DNA of 5,582 nt from Candidatus Competibacteraceae bacterium (GTDB lineage Bacteria; Pseudomonadota; Gammaproteobacteria; Competibacterales; Competibacteraceae): positions 1 through 5,582 of the forward strand of contig JAGRHI010000390.1 of assembly GCA_020445045.1 (NCBI GenBank), given 5' to 3'. The notes beneath the pieces are model-generated. The model made no database searches and was not told the origin of the DNA. It saw only the letters and a list, made by a program, of their open reading frames with translations. Positions 1 to 5,571 of the stretch are shown here, piece after piece; within the stretch, counting starts at the first letter, position 1, and every line of letters starts with the position of its first letter. A program made the translations under genes and the position numbers.

Positions 1-1781
1 TCAAGCCCTTCATGCTCGTCATCGCGCGCGATACCACGCACGCGGGGCAACTCTTGGCGCTTCTGGAGTCGGAAGCGTTCTACGAGGGGCGCTACCAGGG
101 CAAGGTGATCCAGGTCGATTCCAGCCGCACCGGCGCGGAAGAAGAGGAGATGATCACGCGCCTGCTGGCCGTGGAGAGCGTGGACGAGCCGACCGAGATC
201 GTGATTCACGTCAACATGCTCAAGGAAGGCTGGGACGTGACCAACCTCTACACCATCGTGCCGCTGCGCGCCGCCAATGCCCGCACGCTGATCGAGCAGT
301 CCATCGGGCGCGGCCTGCGCCTGCCGTACGGCAAGCGCACGGGCGTCGCGGCGGTGGATCGCTTGAACATCGTCGCGCACGACAAGTTCCAGGAGATCAT
401 CGACGAGGCCAACCGGGGCGACTCGCCGATTCGCCTGAAGCAGGTCATCCTCGATGCGCCGAGCGCCGACGACAAGAAGGTCAGCGTGCAGGTCGAGTCC
501 GGGGCGGCGGCGCGTCTCGGCTTGACGGAAGCACCGGTCGTGATCGCGGGGGCTTCAGCCACTGACCGTGGAGCGGAAGTCCCCGCGCCCAAACCAGTGT
601 TCACCACGGAGGCGGAGAAGCAGGCCGCTCGCGTGGTTATGGACGTCATCGGCAAGTACGAGGTCAAGCGCGATCGGGTACCCACCCGCAGCGCGTTGCT
701 GAAACCGGAAGTACAGAAGGAAATCCTCGCGGAGGTGGCGGAGCGGTTGAAGCCGTCGCAAGGCGAATTGCTGGCAGGCGTGGATGAGTCCGTCCCCGCA
801 CTGGACTTGTCCGCCGTGGTGGCGAAGACCACCGAGATCGTGGTGCAGCAGACCATCGACATCCCACGCATCGCGGTGGTGCCGACCGGCGAGGTCACGA
901 CGGGCTTCCACCCCTTCAAGCTGGACGTGAGTCAGCTACATCTCCAGCCAGGTGAGCACGAGATCGTCGGTCAGATGCTGCGCACCAACGAACAGTTCAC
1001 CCTGGCCGCCGAGGTCGGGCTCAAGGAGCAGCGCCCGGAGGACTACATCGTCCACGCCCTGGTGGACTTCGACGACATCGACTACTTCACCCACGCCGAT
1101 CTGCTCTACGACCTCGCGAGCCAGATGGTGCGGCACCTGCGCGGTTATCTGTCCGAGGACGAGGCGATCAGCGTGCTGGATCGTGACCGCCGCCTGATCG
1201 GGCGGGAAATCCACGCACAGATGATGGCCCACTTCTGGGAAGAGGCGACCGAGCATGAGGTGCGGGTCAGTCGTGGCTTCACCGAACTCAAGCCGTGCAA
1301 CTACACGGCCACGGCAGGCCAGACCGCCTACCACTTCCGGGAGACCGTGACCGAAACCAGTCGCATCAAGCAGATGCTGTTCGGTGGCTTCGCGCGCTGC
1401 CTATACCCGCTGCAGAAGTTCGATTCGGACACCGAGCGGCGCTTCGCCATCCTTCTGGAGCGCGACGCCTTGAAGTGGTTCAAGCCCGCGAAAGGGCAGT
1501 TCCAGATCTACTACAAGCTTGGCAACGAGCAGCCGGAGTACATACCGGATTTCGTGGCCGAAACGGACGCGACCATCCTCATGGTGGAGACCAAGGCACG
1601 CGCCGACATCAACACGCGGGAGGTGCAGGCCAAGGCTGCCGCCGCCGTGCGGTGGTGCAAATATGCTTCCGATCACGCGGCGAGCGTCGGCACCCAGCCC
1701 TGGAAATACCTATTGGTGCCTCACGACGAAATCAATGAGTCGAAGCGGCTTACGGATTTCCTGCGCTTCAAGCCTGAATAG
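1..1781 (+). CDS. Type III restriction enzyme Res subunit, 3' part (helicase plus nuclease)
   Basis: This is the C-terminal part of the ATP-dependent restriction subunit of a type III restriction-modification system, which translocates along or signals over DNA and cuts near unmethylated sites together with its Mod partner. The reading frame is already open at base 3 (K-P-F before Met at 12), so the true start and the Walker A and DEAD/DEAH motifs lie upstream. Numbering from Met-12, motif V is KEGWDVTN (71-78) and motif VI is QSIGRGLRLP (96-105), both typical of type III Res helicases. A PD-(D/E)xK nuclease signature sits near the C terminus: P512-D513, then E526-T-K528. The visible part is about 592 residues, against a usual total of roughly 900-1000. 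The gene ends at TAG 1779-1781 with no frame damage in the visible part. In the usual mod-res order, mod would lie upstream, outside the window. Family assignment is strong; recognition sequence and activity cannot be judged. Confidence 0.9.
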   Translation, partial: KPFMLVIARDTTHAGQLLALLESEAFYEGRYQGKVIQVDSSRTGAEEEEMITRLLAVESVDEPTEIVIHVNMLKEGWDVTNLYTIVPLRAANARTLIEQSIGRGLRLPYGKRTGVAAVDRLNIVAHDKFQEIIDEANRGDSPIRLKQVILDAPSADDKKVSVQVESGAAARLGLTEAPVVIAGASATDRGAEVPAPKPVFTTEAEKQAARVVMDVIGKYEVKRDRVPTRSALLKPEVQKEILAEVAERLKPSQGELLAGVDESVPALDLSAVVAKTTEIVVQQTIDIPRIAVVPTGEVTTGFHPFKLDVSQLHLQPGEHEIVGQMLRTNEQFTLAAEVGLKEQRPEDYIVHALVDFDDIDYFTHADLLYDLASQMVRHLRGYLSEDEAISVLDRDRRLIGREIHAQMMAHFWEEATEHEVRVSRGFTELKPCNYTATAGQTAYHFRETVTETSRIKQMLFGGFARCLYPLQKFDSDTERRFAILLERDALKWFKPAKGQFQIYYKLGNEQPEYIPDFVAETDATILMVETKARADINTREVQAKAAAAVRWCKYASDHAASVGTQPWKYLLVPHDEINESKRLTDFLRFKPE

Positions 1782-1883
1782 GCACAAATTTGGCTGTCCC
1801 AACCCTCGTAAATGGGAAAGTTTGCCGTGTCGGAAAAATCTGGGGTTTGGGCTTACACCCCCTGGTTGAGGTGACCCATCGGA

Positions 1884-1924
1884 ATAGGTGGGGAGATTGC
1901 ACAAAAAACCTATCACGACCTATC
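1884..1924. repeat. ATAGGT / ACCTATC inverted and direct repeats, possible operator
   Basis: ACCTATC occurs at 1908-1914 and again at 1918-1924, a start-to-start distance of 10 bases, about one helical turn. The inverted copy ATAGGT lies at 1884-1889. The second direct copy overlaps the candidate -10 box, and the set straddles the candidate -35 box. This is where an autoregulator or a partition-type DNA-binding protein could bind. Units this short can recur by chance. Confidence 0.3.
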
Positions 1925-1926
1925 TT
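1897..1926 (+). promoter_or_regulatory. Candidate sigma70-like promoter for the three-gene operon
   Basis: A TTGCAC box (1897-1902, 4/6 match to the -35 consensus) and a TATCTT box (1921-1926, 4/6 match to the -10 consensus) are separated by 18 bases in AT-rich DNA. A transcript would begin near 1933 and leave a leader of about 30 bases before the ATG at 1965. The match is modest and was found by eye. Confidence 0.3.
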
Positions 1927-1964
1927 TTTGCTTATTTCAAGCATCAAAATAACAAAAACGATCA

Positions 1965-2234
1965 ATGCAAGTTCCAAAATTGAAAGTGCTGGTCGAGGCG
2001 GGCGTGGTGCGCGACGTGGAAGCGATCCATCAACCCGATCCCGTGGGCTGGACGGTACAGGTCACCCACGCCAGCCGGACGGGCGAACGGCGCGAAGTGC
2101 TGGAGCGCCAGCGCGGCGGCGCGCGGGTGTTCGCCACCCTCGATGCCGTGGCGCGCGGCCTGGCCGGGCTGGGACTGATCGAGTTCCGGGTCCACGCCGC
2201 CGGGCTGGCCGGCACTGGGGAGGAACCGCCGTGA
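1965..2234 (+). CDS. Small ParC-like (partition-associated) protein, tentative
   Basis: An 89-residue soluble protein of unproven function. It starts KLKVLVEAGVVRDVEAI, has a W-T-V-Q-V strand in the middle, and holds an ERQRGGARVFATLDAVARGL segment at about 48-67. A closing L-I-E-F-R-V strand follows. From memory, this layout (a short strand-rich protein with an R-Q-R-G-G-x-R-x-F core) resembles small 'ParC family partition-associated' proteins on proteobacterial plasmids and integrated elements; no ParA or ParB is visible to back this. An in-frame TAA at 1950-1952 rules out an upstream extension, so ATG 1965 is the furthest start. No Shine-Dalgarno sequence precedes it, which is odd for an operon's first gene. 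The stop overlaps the next gene's GTG by four bases (GTGA, 2231-2234). That it is a real gene is likely; the family name is a guess. Confidence 0.65.
   Translation: MQVPKLKVLVEAGVVRDVEAIHQPDPVGWTVQVTHASRTGERREVLERQRGGARVFATLDAVARGLAGLGLIEFRVHAAGLAGTGEEPP
2217..2224 (+). promoter_or_regulatory. Ribosome binding site that sets the GTG 2231 start
   Basis: GGGGAGGA ends six bases before GTG 2231. It is a near-ideal Shine-Dalgarno sequence lying inside the end of the preceding gene. It decides that the TolC-like gene starts at this GTG, directly in front of a signal peptide, and not further upstream in the same open frame. Confidence 0.8.
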
Positions 2235-2884
2235 ACCGTGGCCTGTTGTTCGTGCTGCTGTGGCCGGCGCTGGCGGCGGCCTGGGAGGAAGAACCGGCCA
2301 TCGCCTTCATCCTCGCCTACAACCCGGTGGTCCAGGCCCAACGCCACGCCACCGCCGCCTACCGGCCGCCCGGCGGGTTGCGGCGGGTCATGGAACACAC
2401 CGCGTTCTACGTCCGCGCCGCCTCCGGCACATCGACCACCATTTCCGAAGGCGGCGACACCACCACCTCCTCCCCCATGACGGTGGGGATTCAGCTCAAC
2501 ATCCCGCTGTCGTCCCCGAAGGAGCAACGCGAGTTCGCCCAACAGGCGCTGGCCGAAGCCACCCGCATCGATGAAATCCGTGGGCGGGTCTTGACCGACC
2601 TGGCCAAGCTGCGCGAACTGGAAGCCGAGCGCGCCGCCGTCCAGACGCGCTTGGACTTCCACCGCTCCAAGGCCGATTGGCTGCAAGAGCGGGTCAAGAA
2701 GGGCTACGAGGGCGATGTCGAAAAGCTGTGGGAGGCCGCCCAAAAACAAAACACCGAAGCCGCCGCCGTGCAGCGGCTGGACCTGCTACTGGCCGCCCAG
2801 CGCCGGCAGGTGGCGCATCTGGCGGGTGAGCAGTGGGAACCGTTGTTCAACTATCTAGCGAATCAGGGGAAGCTACCCGAATGA
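2231..2884 (+). CDS. Exported half-length TolC-like (outer membrane efflux repeat) protein
   Basis: A 217-residue protein with a Sec-type signal peptide: N-R at positions 2-3, a hydrophobic core GLLFVLLWPALAA (4-16), and probable cleavage after about A17. The mature part looks like one repeat of an outer membrane efflux (TolC-family) protomer: an N-terminal helix with an A-Y-N-P-V-V segment (29-34), a Ser/Thr-rich stretch (65-83), a strand running into Pro (VGIQLNIPL, 85-93), then long helices. The final helices (about 151-199) carry the R-V-K-K-G-Y pattern, a D-V-E-K-L-W-E-A-A-Q-K-Q segment and a closing A-H-L-A-G, as at the end of a TolC repeat. Full members have two repeats and about 400-480 residues. 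The GTG start is supported by a strong ribosome binding site, and the stop overlaps the ATPase start (ATGA, 2881-2884). It may oligomerise as a coiled-coil periplasmic or outer-membrane tube; that role is inferred. Confidence 0.75.
   Translation: MNRGLLFVLLWPALAAAWEEEPAIAFILAYNPVVQAQRHATAAYRPPGGLRRVMEHTAFYVRAASGTSTTISEGGDTTTSSPMTVGIQLNIPLSSPKEQREFAQQALAEATRIDEIRGRVLTDLAKLRELEAERAAVQTRLDFHRSKADWLQERVKKGYEGDVEKLWEAAQKQNTEAAAVQRLDLLLAAQRRQVAHLAGEQWEPLFNYLANQGKLPE
2865..2870 (+). promoter_or_regulatory. Ribosome binding site supporting the ATG 2881 start
   Basis: AGGGGA lies 10 bases before ATG 2881, inside the end of the TolC-like gene. It favours ATG 2881 over the in-frame GTG at 2833, which would add 16 residues of no recognisable character and force a 52-base overlap. 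Confidence 0.6.
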
Positions 2885-3813
2885 AGCAGATCACCGGCTT
2901 GGTGGGCCGCGAAGCCCTGGTGGAACAGATCGCCCGCGAGGCGCGCAAGGGCCGGCACCTGCTGCTGACTGGTCCGGCCGGCATCGGCAAATCGGCGGTG
3001 CTGGAGGCGGTCATCGACCGGCTCTTGCTCCGCCAGCGGCGGATCGTGATCCAGGTCAGCGAGCACCAGGCCAAGGGCCAGTTCCTGGAAATCGCCCGCG
3101 GCTTGCTGGAATCGGGCTTGCTCAAACCCTCGGCGCTGGAACTGGACGCGGGCCTCGATGCGCTCGACCCCGCCGCCCTGGAATGGGCCAAGCTCAAACG
3201 CGCGGTCAACCGCCTCAGCATCCGCGACCTCACCGCCGCCATCGTTCCGGCGTTGCACGCCCAGAACGGCCGGGTCTTGCTCGCGGTGGACGATTTGACG
3301 GCGGTGACGCCGACCCTGGTGGCGTTCTGGCTGGCGGTGTGCGACGCCGCGCAACTGCTGGCCTGCGCCAGCGCCAAGCGGCCCAACGTCGCCAAGCTGT
3401 GGTGGAAGCTGGCCGAGATCGAGATTCCGCCGCTGCCGCCCGAGCACGCCCGCGCCCTCGCCCAAAGCTACCTCCAGCAGACCGGCACCCTGGTCGAATC
3501 GCCGGCGCTGTTCGTCGCCCACCTGATCCAGCAGGCCAACGGCAACCCCCAAGCCCTGGCCGACCTGCTGGCCGACGCCAGCAAGGAACGGGTGGTCAAC
3601 AAGCAACGCATCCGCGAGATGAAGCACGCCGCCGGCGTCAAGTACCTGGATTTCACCCCGGTGATGATCGTGGCCCTGGCCTCGGTGGTCGGCGCCCGCT
3701 ATCTGGCCATCGGCACCGGCGATACCGAGCTGTATATCTTCGCCGGGATGCTGGCGGCGGTGGTCATTTCGGTGCGGGTGTTCCTGTTCCGGGGGGCGGG
3801 GAAGGCCAATTGA
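2881..3813 (+). CDS. P-loop (AAA-type) ATPase with C-terminal membrane hairpin
   Basis: A 310-residue predicted ATPase. It opens with a G-L-V-G-R-E-A-L box (6-13), as in Orc1/Cdc6-like and other NTPases of the ATPase_2/AAA_16 sort. A Walker A motif, GPAGIGKS (31-38), and a Walker B-like strand, RVLLAVDD (131-138), follow. A hydrophobic strand ending A-C-A-S-A (about 158-165) is in the sensor-1 region, where a polar residue is expected. A helical part (185-245) could be the lid or winged-helix region. The C terminus has two hydrophobic segments, about 258-277 and 284-303, separated by a short polar turn, which would anchor the ATPase in the inner membrane with both ends in the cytoplasm. There is no signal peptide. 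Overlap with the TolC-like gene implies translational coupling and joint function. ATPase identity is firm; the specific family is not. Confidence 0.8.
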   Translation: MKQITGLVGREALVEQIAREARKGRHLLLTGPAGIGKSAVLEAVIDRLLLRQRRIVIQVSEHQAKGQFLEIARGLLESGLLKPSALELDAGLDALDPAALEWAKLKRAVNRLSIRDLTAAIVPALHAQNGRVLLAVDDLTAVTPTLVAFWLAVCDAAQLLACASAKRPNVAKLWWKLAEIEIPPLPPEHARALAQSYLQQTGTLVESPALFVAHLIQQANGNPQALADLLADASKERVVNKQRIREMKHAAGVKYLDFTPVMIVALASVVGARYLAIGTGDTELYIFAGMLAAVVISVRVFLFRGAGKAN

Positions 3814-3836
3814 CGGTCGATCCGTCCATGCGTTCG

Positions 3837-3865
3837 TTGATGCCTAATCAAATTGCATCTACGAT
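3837..3865 (+). promoter_or_regulatory. Candidate promoter of the brnTA operon with internal inverted repeat
   Basis: TTGATG (3837-3842, 4/6) and TACGAT (3860-3865, 4/6) are spaced by exactly 17 bases in the only AT-rich stretch between the ATPase gene and brnT. A perfect 5-base inverted repeat, GATGC (3839-3843) and GCATC (3855-3859), with arm starts 16 bases apart, lies across the -35 box and spacer. BrnA-type antitoxins are known to repress their own promoters by binding inverted repeats, so this is a plausible operator. The predicted transcript start falls at or next to the ATG-ATG of brnT. Confidence 0.4.
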
Positions 3866-3868
3866 TTA

Positions 3869-4150
3869 ATGATGCTGACCTGGGATGAAGCGAAGCGCCA
3901 AGAAAACCTCCGCAAGCATGGGTTCGACTTCGTGGGGTGTGACGCGGTGTTCGATCATCCGGTGGTGGCGTGGGAAGACGATCGGGAAGCCTATGGCGAG
4001 CAGCGAATCAACGTATTGGGCTTTCTGAACGGTGACCTGGTGCATCTGACCTATACCGAGCGTGGCGATGACGTCCACGCCATCTCGTTGCGGAAGGCGG
4101 AGAAACATGAAATCAGACGTTATCGAGCGGCCCTTGCCAAAGACCGATGA
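3869..4150 (+). CDS. brnT: BrnT-family toxin (type II toxin-antitoxin, RelE-like ribonuclease)
   Basis: A 93-residue protein of the BrnT (DUF497) family, RelE-fold toxins that cleave RNA and halt translation until neutralised by BrnA. The hallmark N terminus is present: W5-D6-E-A-K9, then N13-L-R-K-H-G18-F-D-F. It is followed by A-V-F-D-H-P, a G-E-Q-R-I-N-V-L-G strand (43-51), V-H-L-T-Y-T-E-R (58-65) and the closing I-S-L-R-K-A (72-77) plus E-I-R-R-Y helix. Length is normal and no key segment is missing, so it looks intact. ATG 3869 is followed at once by a second ATG, either of which may be used; an in-frame TAA at 3845-3847 blocks extension. No Shine-Dalgarno sequence is visible. It overlaps brnA by 44 bases, the standard toxin-first order. 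Confidence 0.93.
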   Translation: MMLTWDEAKRQENLRKHGFDFVGCDAVFDHPVVAWEDDREAYGEQRINVLGFLNGDLVHLTYTERGDDVHAISLRKAEKHEIRRYRAALAKDR

Positions 4151-4445
4151 AGAATGGGAGGCGCTGATCGCGGCAGCGCCTGGCGAAGACCGTCCGCTTG
4201 ATCCCGACGCGGAACGGGCCTTTTTGGAAAAGGCGGTCGTGGTGCGCGAAGGCGGTCCCGCCGCCGTGCGCGCGGCGCTGGCGGAGCGACGGCGGACACG
4301 CGGACCGCAGAAGGCGCCGACCAAGGAGCAGGTGGCGATCCGGCTTTCGCCGGAGGTGCTGGCGTACTTCAAGGCCACCGGCAAAGGCTGGCAGGCGCGG
4401 ATGGACGCCGCGCTCAAGGAGTGGATCGCCCAGCACTCGGGGTAA
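4107..4445 (+). CDS. brnA: BrnA-family antitoxin (ribbon-helix-helix autorepressor)
   Basis: A 112-residue antitoxin. The N-terminal half is acidic (P-K-T-D-E-E-W-E-A-L, 11-20; then D/E-rich to about 41) and is expected to wrap around the toxin. A basic linker, R-R-R-T-R-G-P-Q-K (61-69), leads to a C-terminal ribbon-helix-helix domain: strand QVAIRLS (75-81), helix P-E-V-L-A-Y-F-K, then G-K-G-W-Q-A-R-M-D and a final helix to 110. This is the known BrnA layout, with BrnA dimers binding the operator and BrnT as co-repressor. ATG 4107 has a purine-rich GGAG (4099-4102) four bases upstream and lies inside brnT, so the two are coupled. The longer in-frame start at 4062 gives a meaningless prefix. 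Confidence 0.9.
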   Translation: MKSDVIERPLPKTDEEWEALIAAAPGEDRPLDPDAERAFLEKAVVVREGGPAAVRAALAERRRTRGPQKAPTKEQVAIRLSPEVLAYFKATGKGWQARMDAALKEWIAQHSG

Positions 4446-4449
4446 TCCC

Positions 4450-5571
4450 TTGACCCTCGGCACCCACGTCGCCTTCGCCTCCGTGCTCTATCTGGGCGGG
4501 GCGACCTTGTTTGGTTACCGGCCGGACGGGATTGCTTGGGCGCTGGCCGCCGCCGCCAGCTTATTGCCGGACCTCGATCTACCCCCCTCGAAAATCGGCC
4601 GGTTGTTCTGGTTCGTCTCGGTGCCGCTGGAGAAGCGTTTCGGTCACCGCACCCTGACCCATTCCGTTCTCGGCATCGCCGCCCTGGCGCTGCTGGCCTT
4701 GCCGCTGTGGTGGATCAGGCCGCTGTACTTCTGGGCCGTGGTCGGCGGCTACTGGTCGCACCTGTGGATCGACATGCTCAACGTGCGCGGGGTGGATTTG
4801 TTCTGGCCATCCACCGTGCGGGTAGTGACGCCCGGCAATCGGCATTGGCGGCTGCAAGTCGGGAGCAAGGCGGAAATGATCTTGCTGGCGGTGTTGATCG
4901 CGCTGACCGTGGCGTTGTACCCGCTCAGTCACATCGGCTTCCGTGACGGCCTGCAAGCGCTCTTGCGCAACTTCGACATCGCCCGCGAGCAATACCAGCG
5001 CCAGGCCGGAACGCACTGGTACACGCTGGAACTGACCGCGACCGATAACCTCACCTTGCAGCCGGTGCGAGGGAAATTCCCGGTGGTCGGGGTCTGGCAA
5101 AACGGCTTGATCGTGGAGCGGGACGGCCAGCTCCGGGCGGTGGGGGTCAGCCCGGCCCATCACAACCTGTATCCGCTCCAAGCCCGGCTGATCCAGGGCG
5201 AACCGCTGCGGGTGGTGGCGGAACGGGTGGACATGGCGGACCGGACGCTGCGCGGGTTGGTCAGTCGCATCGATCAGAGCCGGCCTTACTTTCTGCTGGG
5301 GGAGCTGGAGATCCCGGACGGGCGGGGATCGGCCCTGGCCGGGCGGCTCGACCGCATTGAAACCTACCAACCGGCCAGCTACCGGGGTGGTGTCCTGCAA
5401 TTGCACTACGCCCGCGCCCAGGAGCTACAACCGTGGCTGGATCGGGTGGCGGTCCGGGGCGAGATCGTGGTGCAGTTTTGGCTCAGGCCCGGCGAGGCGG
5501 CGGTGACGCTGGAGAAGGGGGAGGAGCGGGAAGAAAACAGGATACCGAGACAGTTGAGGGGGTTTTTGTGA
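4450..5571 (+). CDS. YdjM-like inner-membrane metal-dependent hydrolase with C-terminal extension
   Basis: A 373-residue membrane protein of the YdjM/DUF457 metal-dependent hydrolase family; substrate unknown. The metal-site pattern is complete: H5 (L-G-T-H), L-L-P-D41-L-D43, F-G-H66-R-T-L-T-H71-S, and Y-W-S-H104-L-W-I-D108-M. G-V-D-L-F-W-P (114-120), another family segment, follows. Hydrophobic stretches at about 7-21, 27-40, 73-88, 91-107 and 141-160 are probable membrane or re-entrant helices. E. coli YdjM is about 196 residues; here roughly 200 extra residues (165-373) form a soluble, strand-rich part that I do not recognise. I choose TTG 4450 because it follows GGGG (4439-4442) by seven bases, sits four bases after the brnA stop and keeps the conserved H5; starts further upstream lie inside brnA. 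The 4-base spacing suggests co-translation with brnTA. Confidence 0.8.
   Translation: MTLGTHVAFASVLYLGGATLFGYRPDGIAWALAAAASLLPDLDLPPSKIGRLFWFVSVPLEKRFGHRTLTHSVLGIAALALLALPLWWIRPLYFWAVVGGYWSHLWIDMLNVRGVDLFWPSTVRVVTPGNRHWRLQVGSKAEMILLAVLIALTVALYPLSHIGFRDGLQALLRNFDIAREQYQRQAGTHWYTLELTATDNLTLQPVRGKFPVVGVWQNGLIVERDGQLRAVGVSPAHHNLYPLQARLIQGEPLRVVAERVDMADRTLRGLVSRIDQSRPYFLLGELEIPDGRGSALAGRLDRIETYQPASYRGGVLQLHYARAQELQPWLDRVAVRGEIVVQFWLRPGEAAVTLEKGEEREENRIPRQLRGFL

Larger units (their letters stand above)
1782..1964. other. AT-rich intergenic region between res and the three-gene operon
   Basis: This 183-base gap is clearly richer in A/T than its surroundings, especially from 1895 to 1975. An open frame crosses it, but its predicted product shows no family resemblance and merely runs into the signal-peptide gene downstream, so I treat it as non-coding. 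It contains a candidate promoter (1897-1926), repeated ACCTAT units, and a weak GGGGT/ACCCC hairpin (1842-1861) with no T-run after it. I see no convincing terminator for res. The base-composition change could mark a junction between separately acquired modules, which is an inference. Confidence 0.5.

Noticed and set aside
248..919. Long minus-strand open frame opposite the restriction gene, and similar ones at 2030-2749, 2863-3627 and 4579-5406
   Set aside because: These are antisense readings typical of GC-rich coding DNA; their products are compositionally biased with no recognisable domains, and the plus-strand genes are clear.
1842..1861. GGGGT/ACCCC hairpin as terminator of the restriction gene
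   Set aside because: Short stem, 10-base loop, and no following T-tract.
1790..2230. Open frame running from the intergenic region into the TolC-like gene
   Set aside because: Its predicted sequence is low-complexity Arg/Gly-rich where it lies out of frame with the 1965-2234 gene, and a strong ribosome binding site plus signal peptide place the real start at GTG 2231.
2833..2880. Upstream GTG start for the ATPase gene
   Set aside because: It adds 16 residues with no family resemblance and a long overlap, while ATG 2881 has a good ribosome binding site and an ATGA junction like the neighbouring overlap.
3812..3826. GACGG/CCGTC hairpin just after the ATPase stop as a terminator
   Set aside because: The stem is only 5 bp with a 5-base loop and no T-run follows, so there is little support for intrinsic termination.
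3183..3869. Arg/Gly/Pro-rich plus-strand open frame overlapping the ATPase
   Set aside because: Low-complexity composition and full overlap with a well-supported gene mark it as a frame shadow.
4198..4449. Upstream extension of the hydrolase frame through brnA
   Set aside because: The added residues are Arg/Pro-rich out-of-frame readings of brnA; the conserved hydrolase N terminus begins just after TTG 4450.
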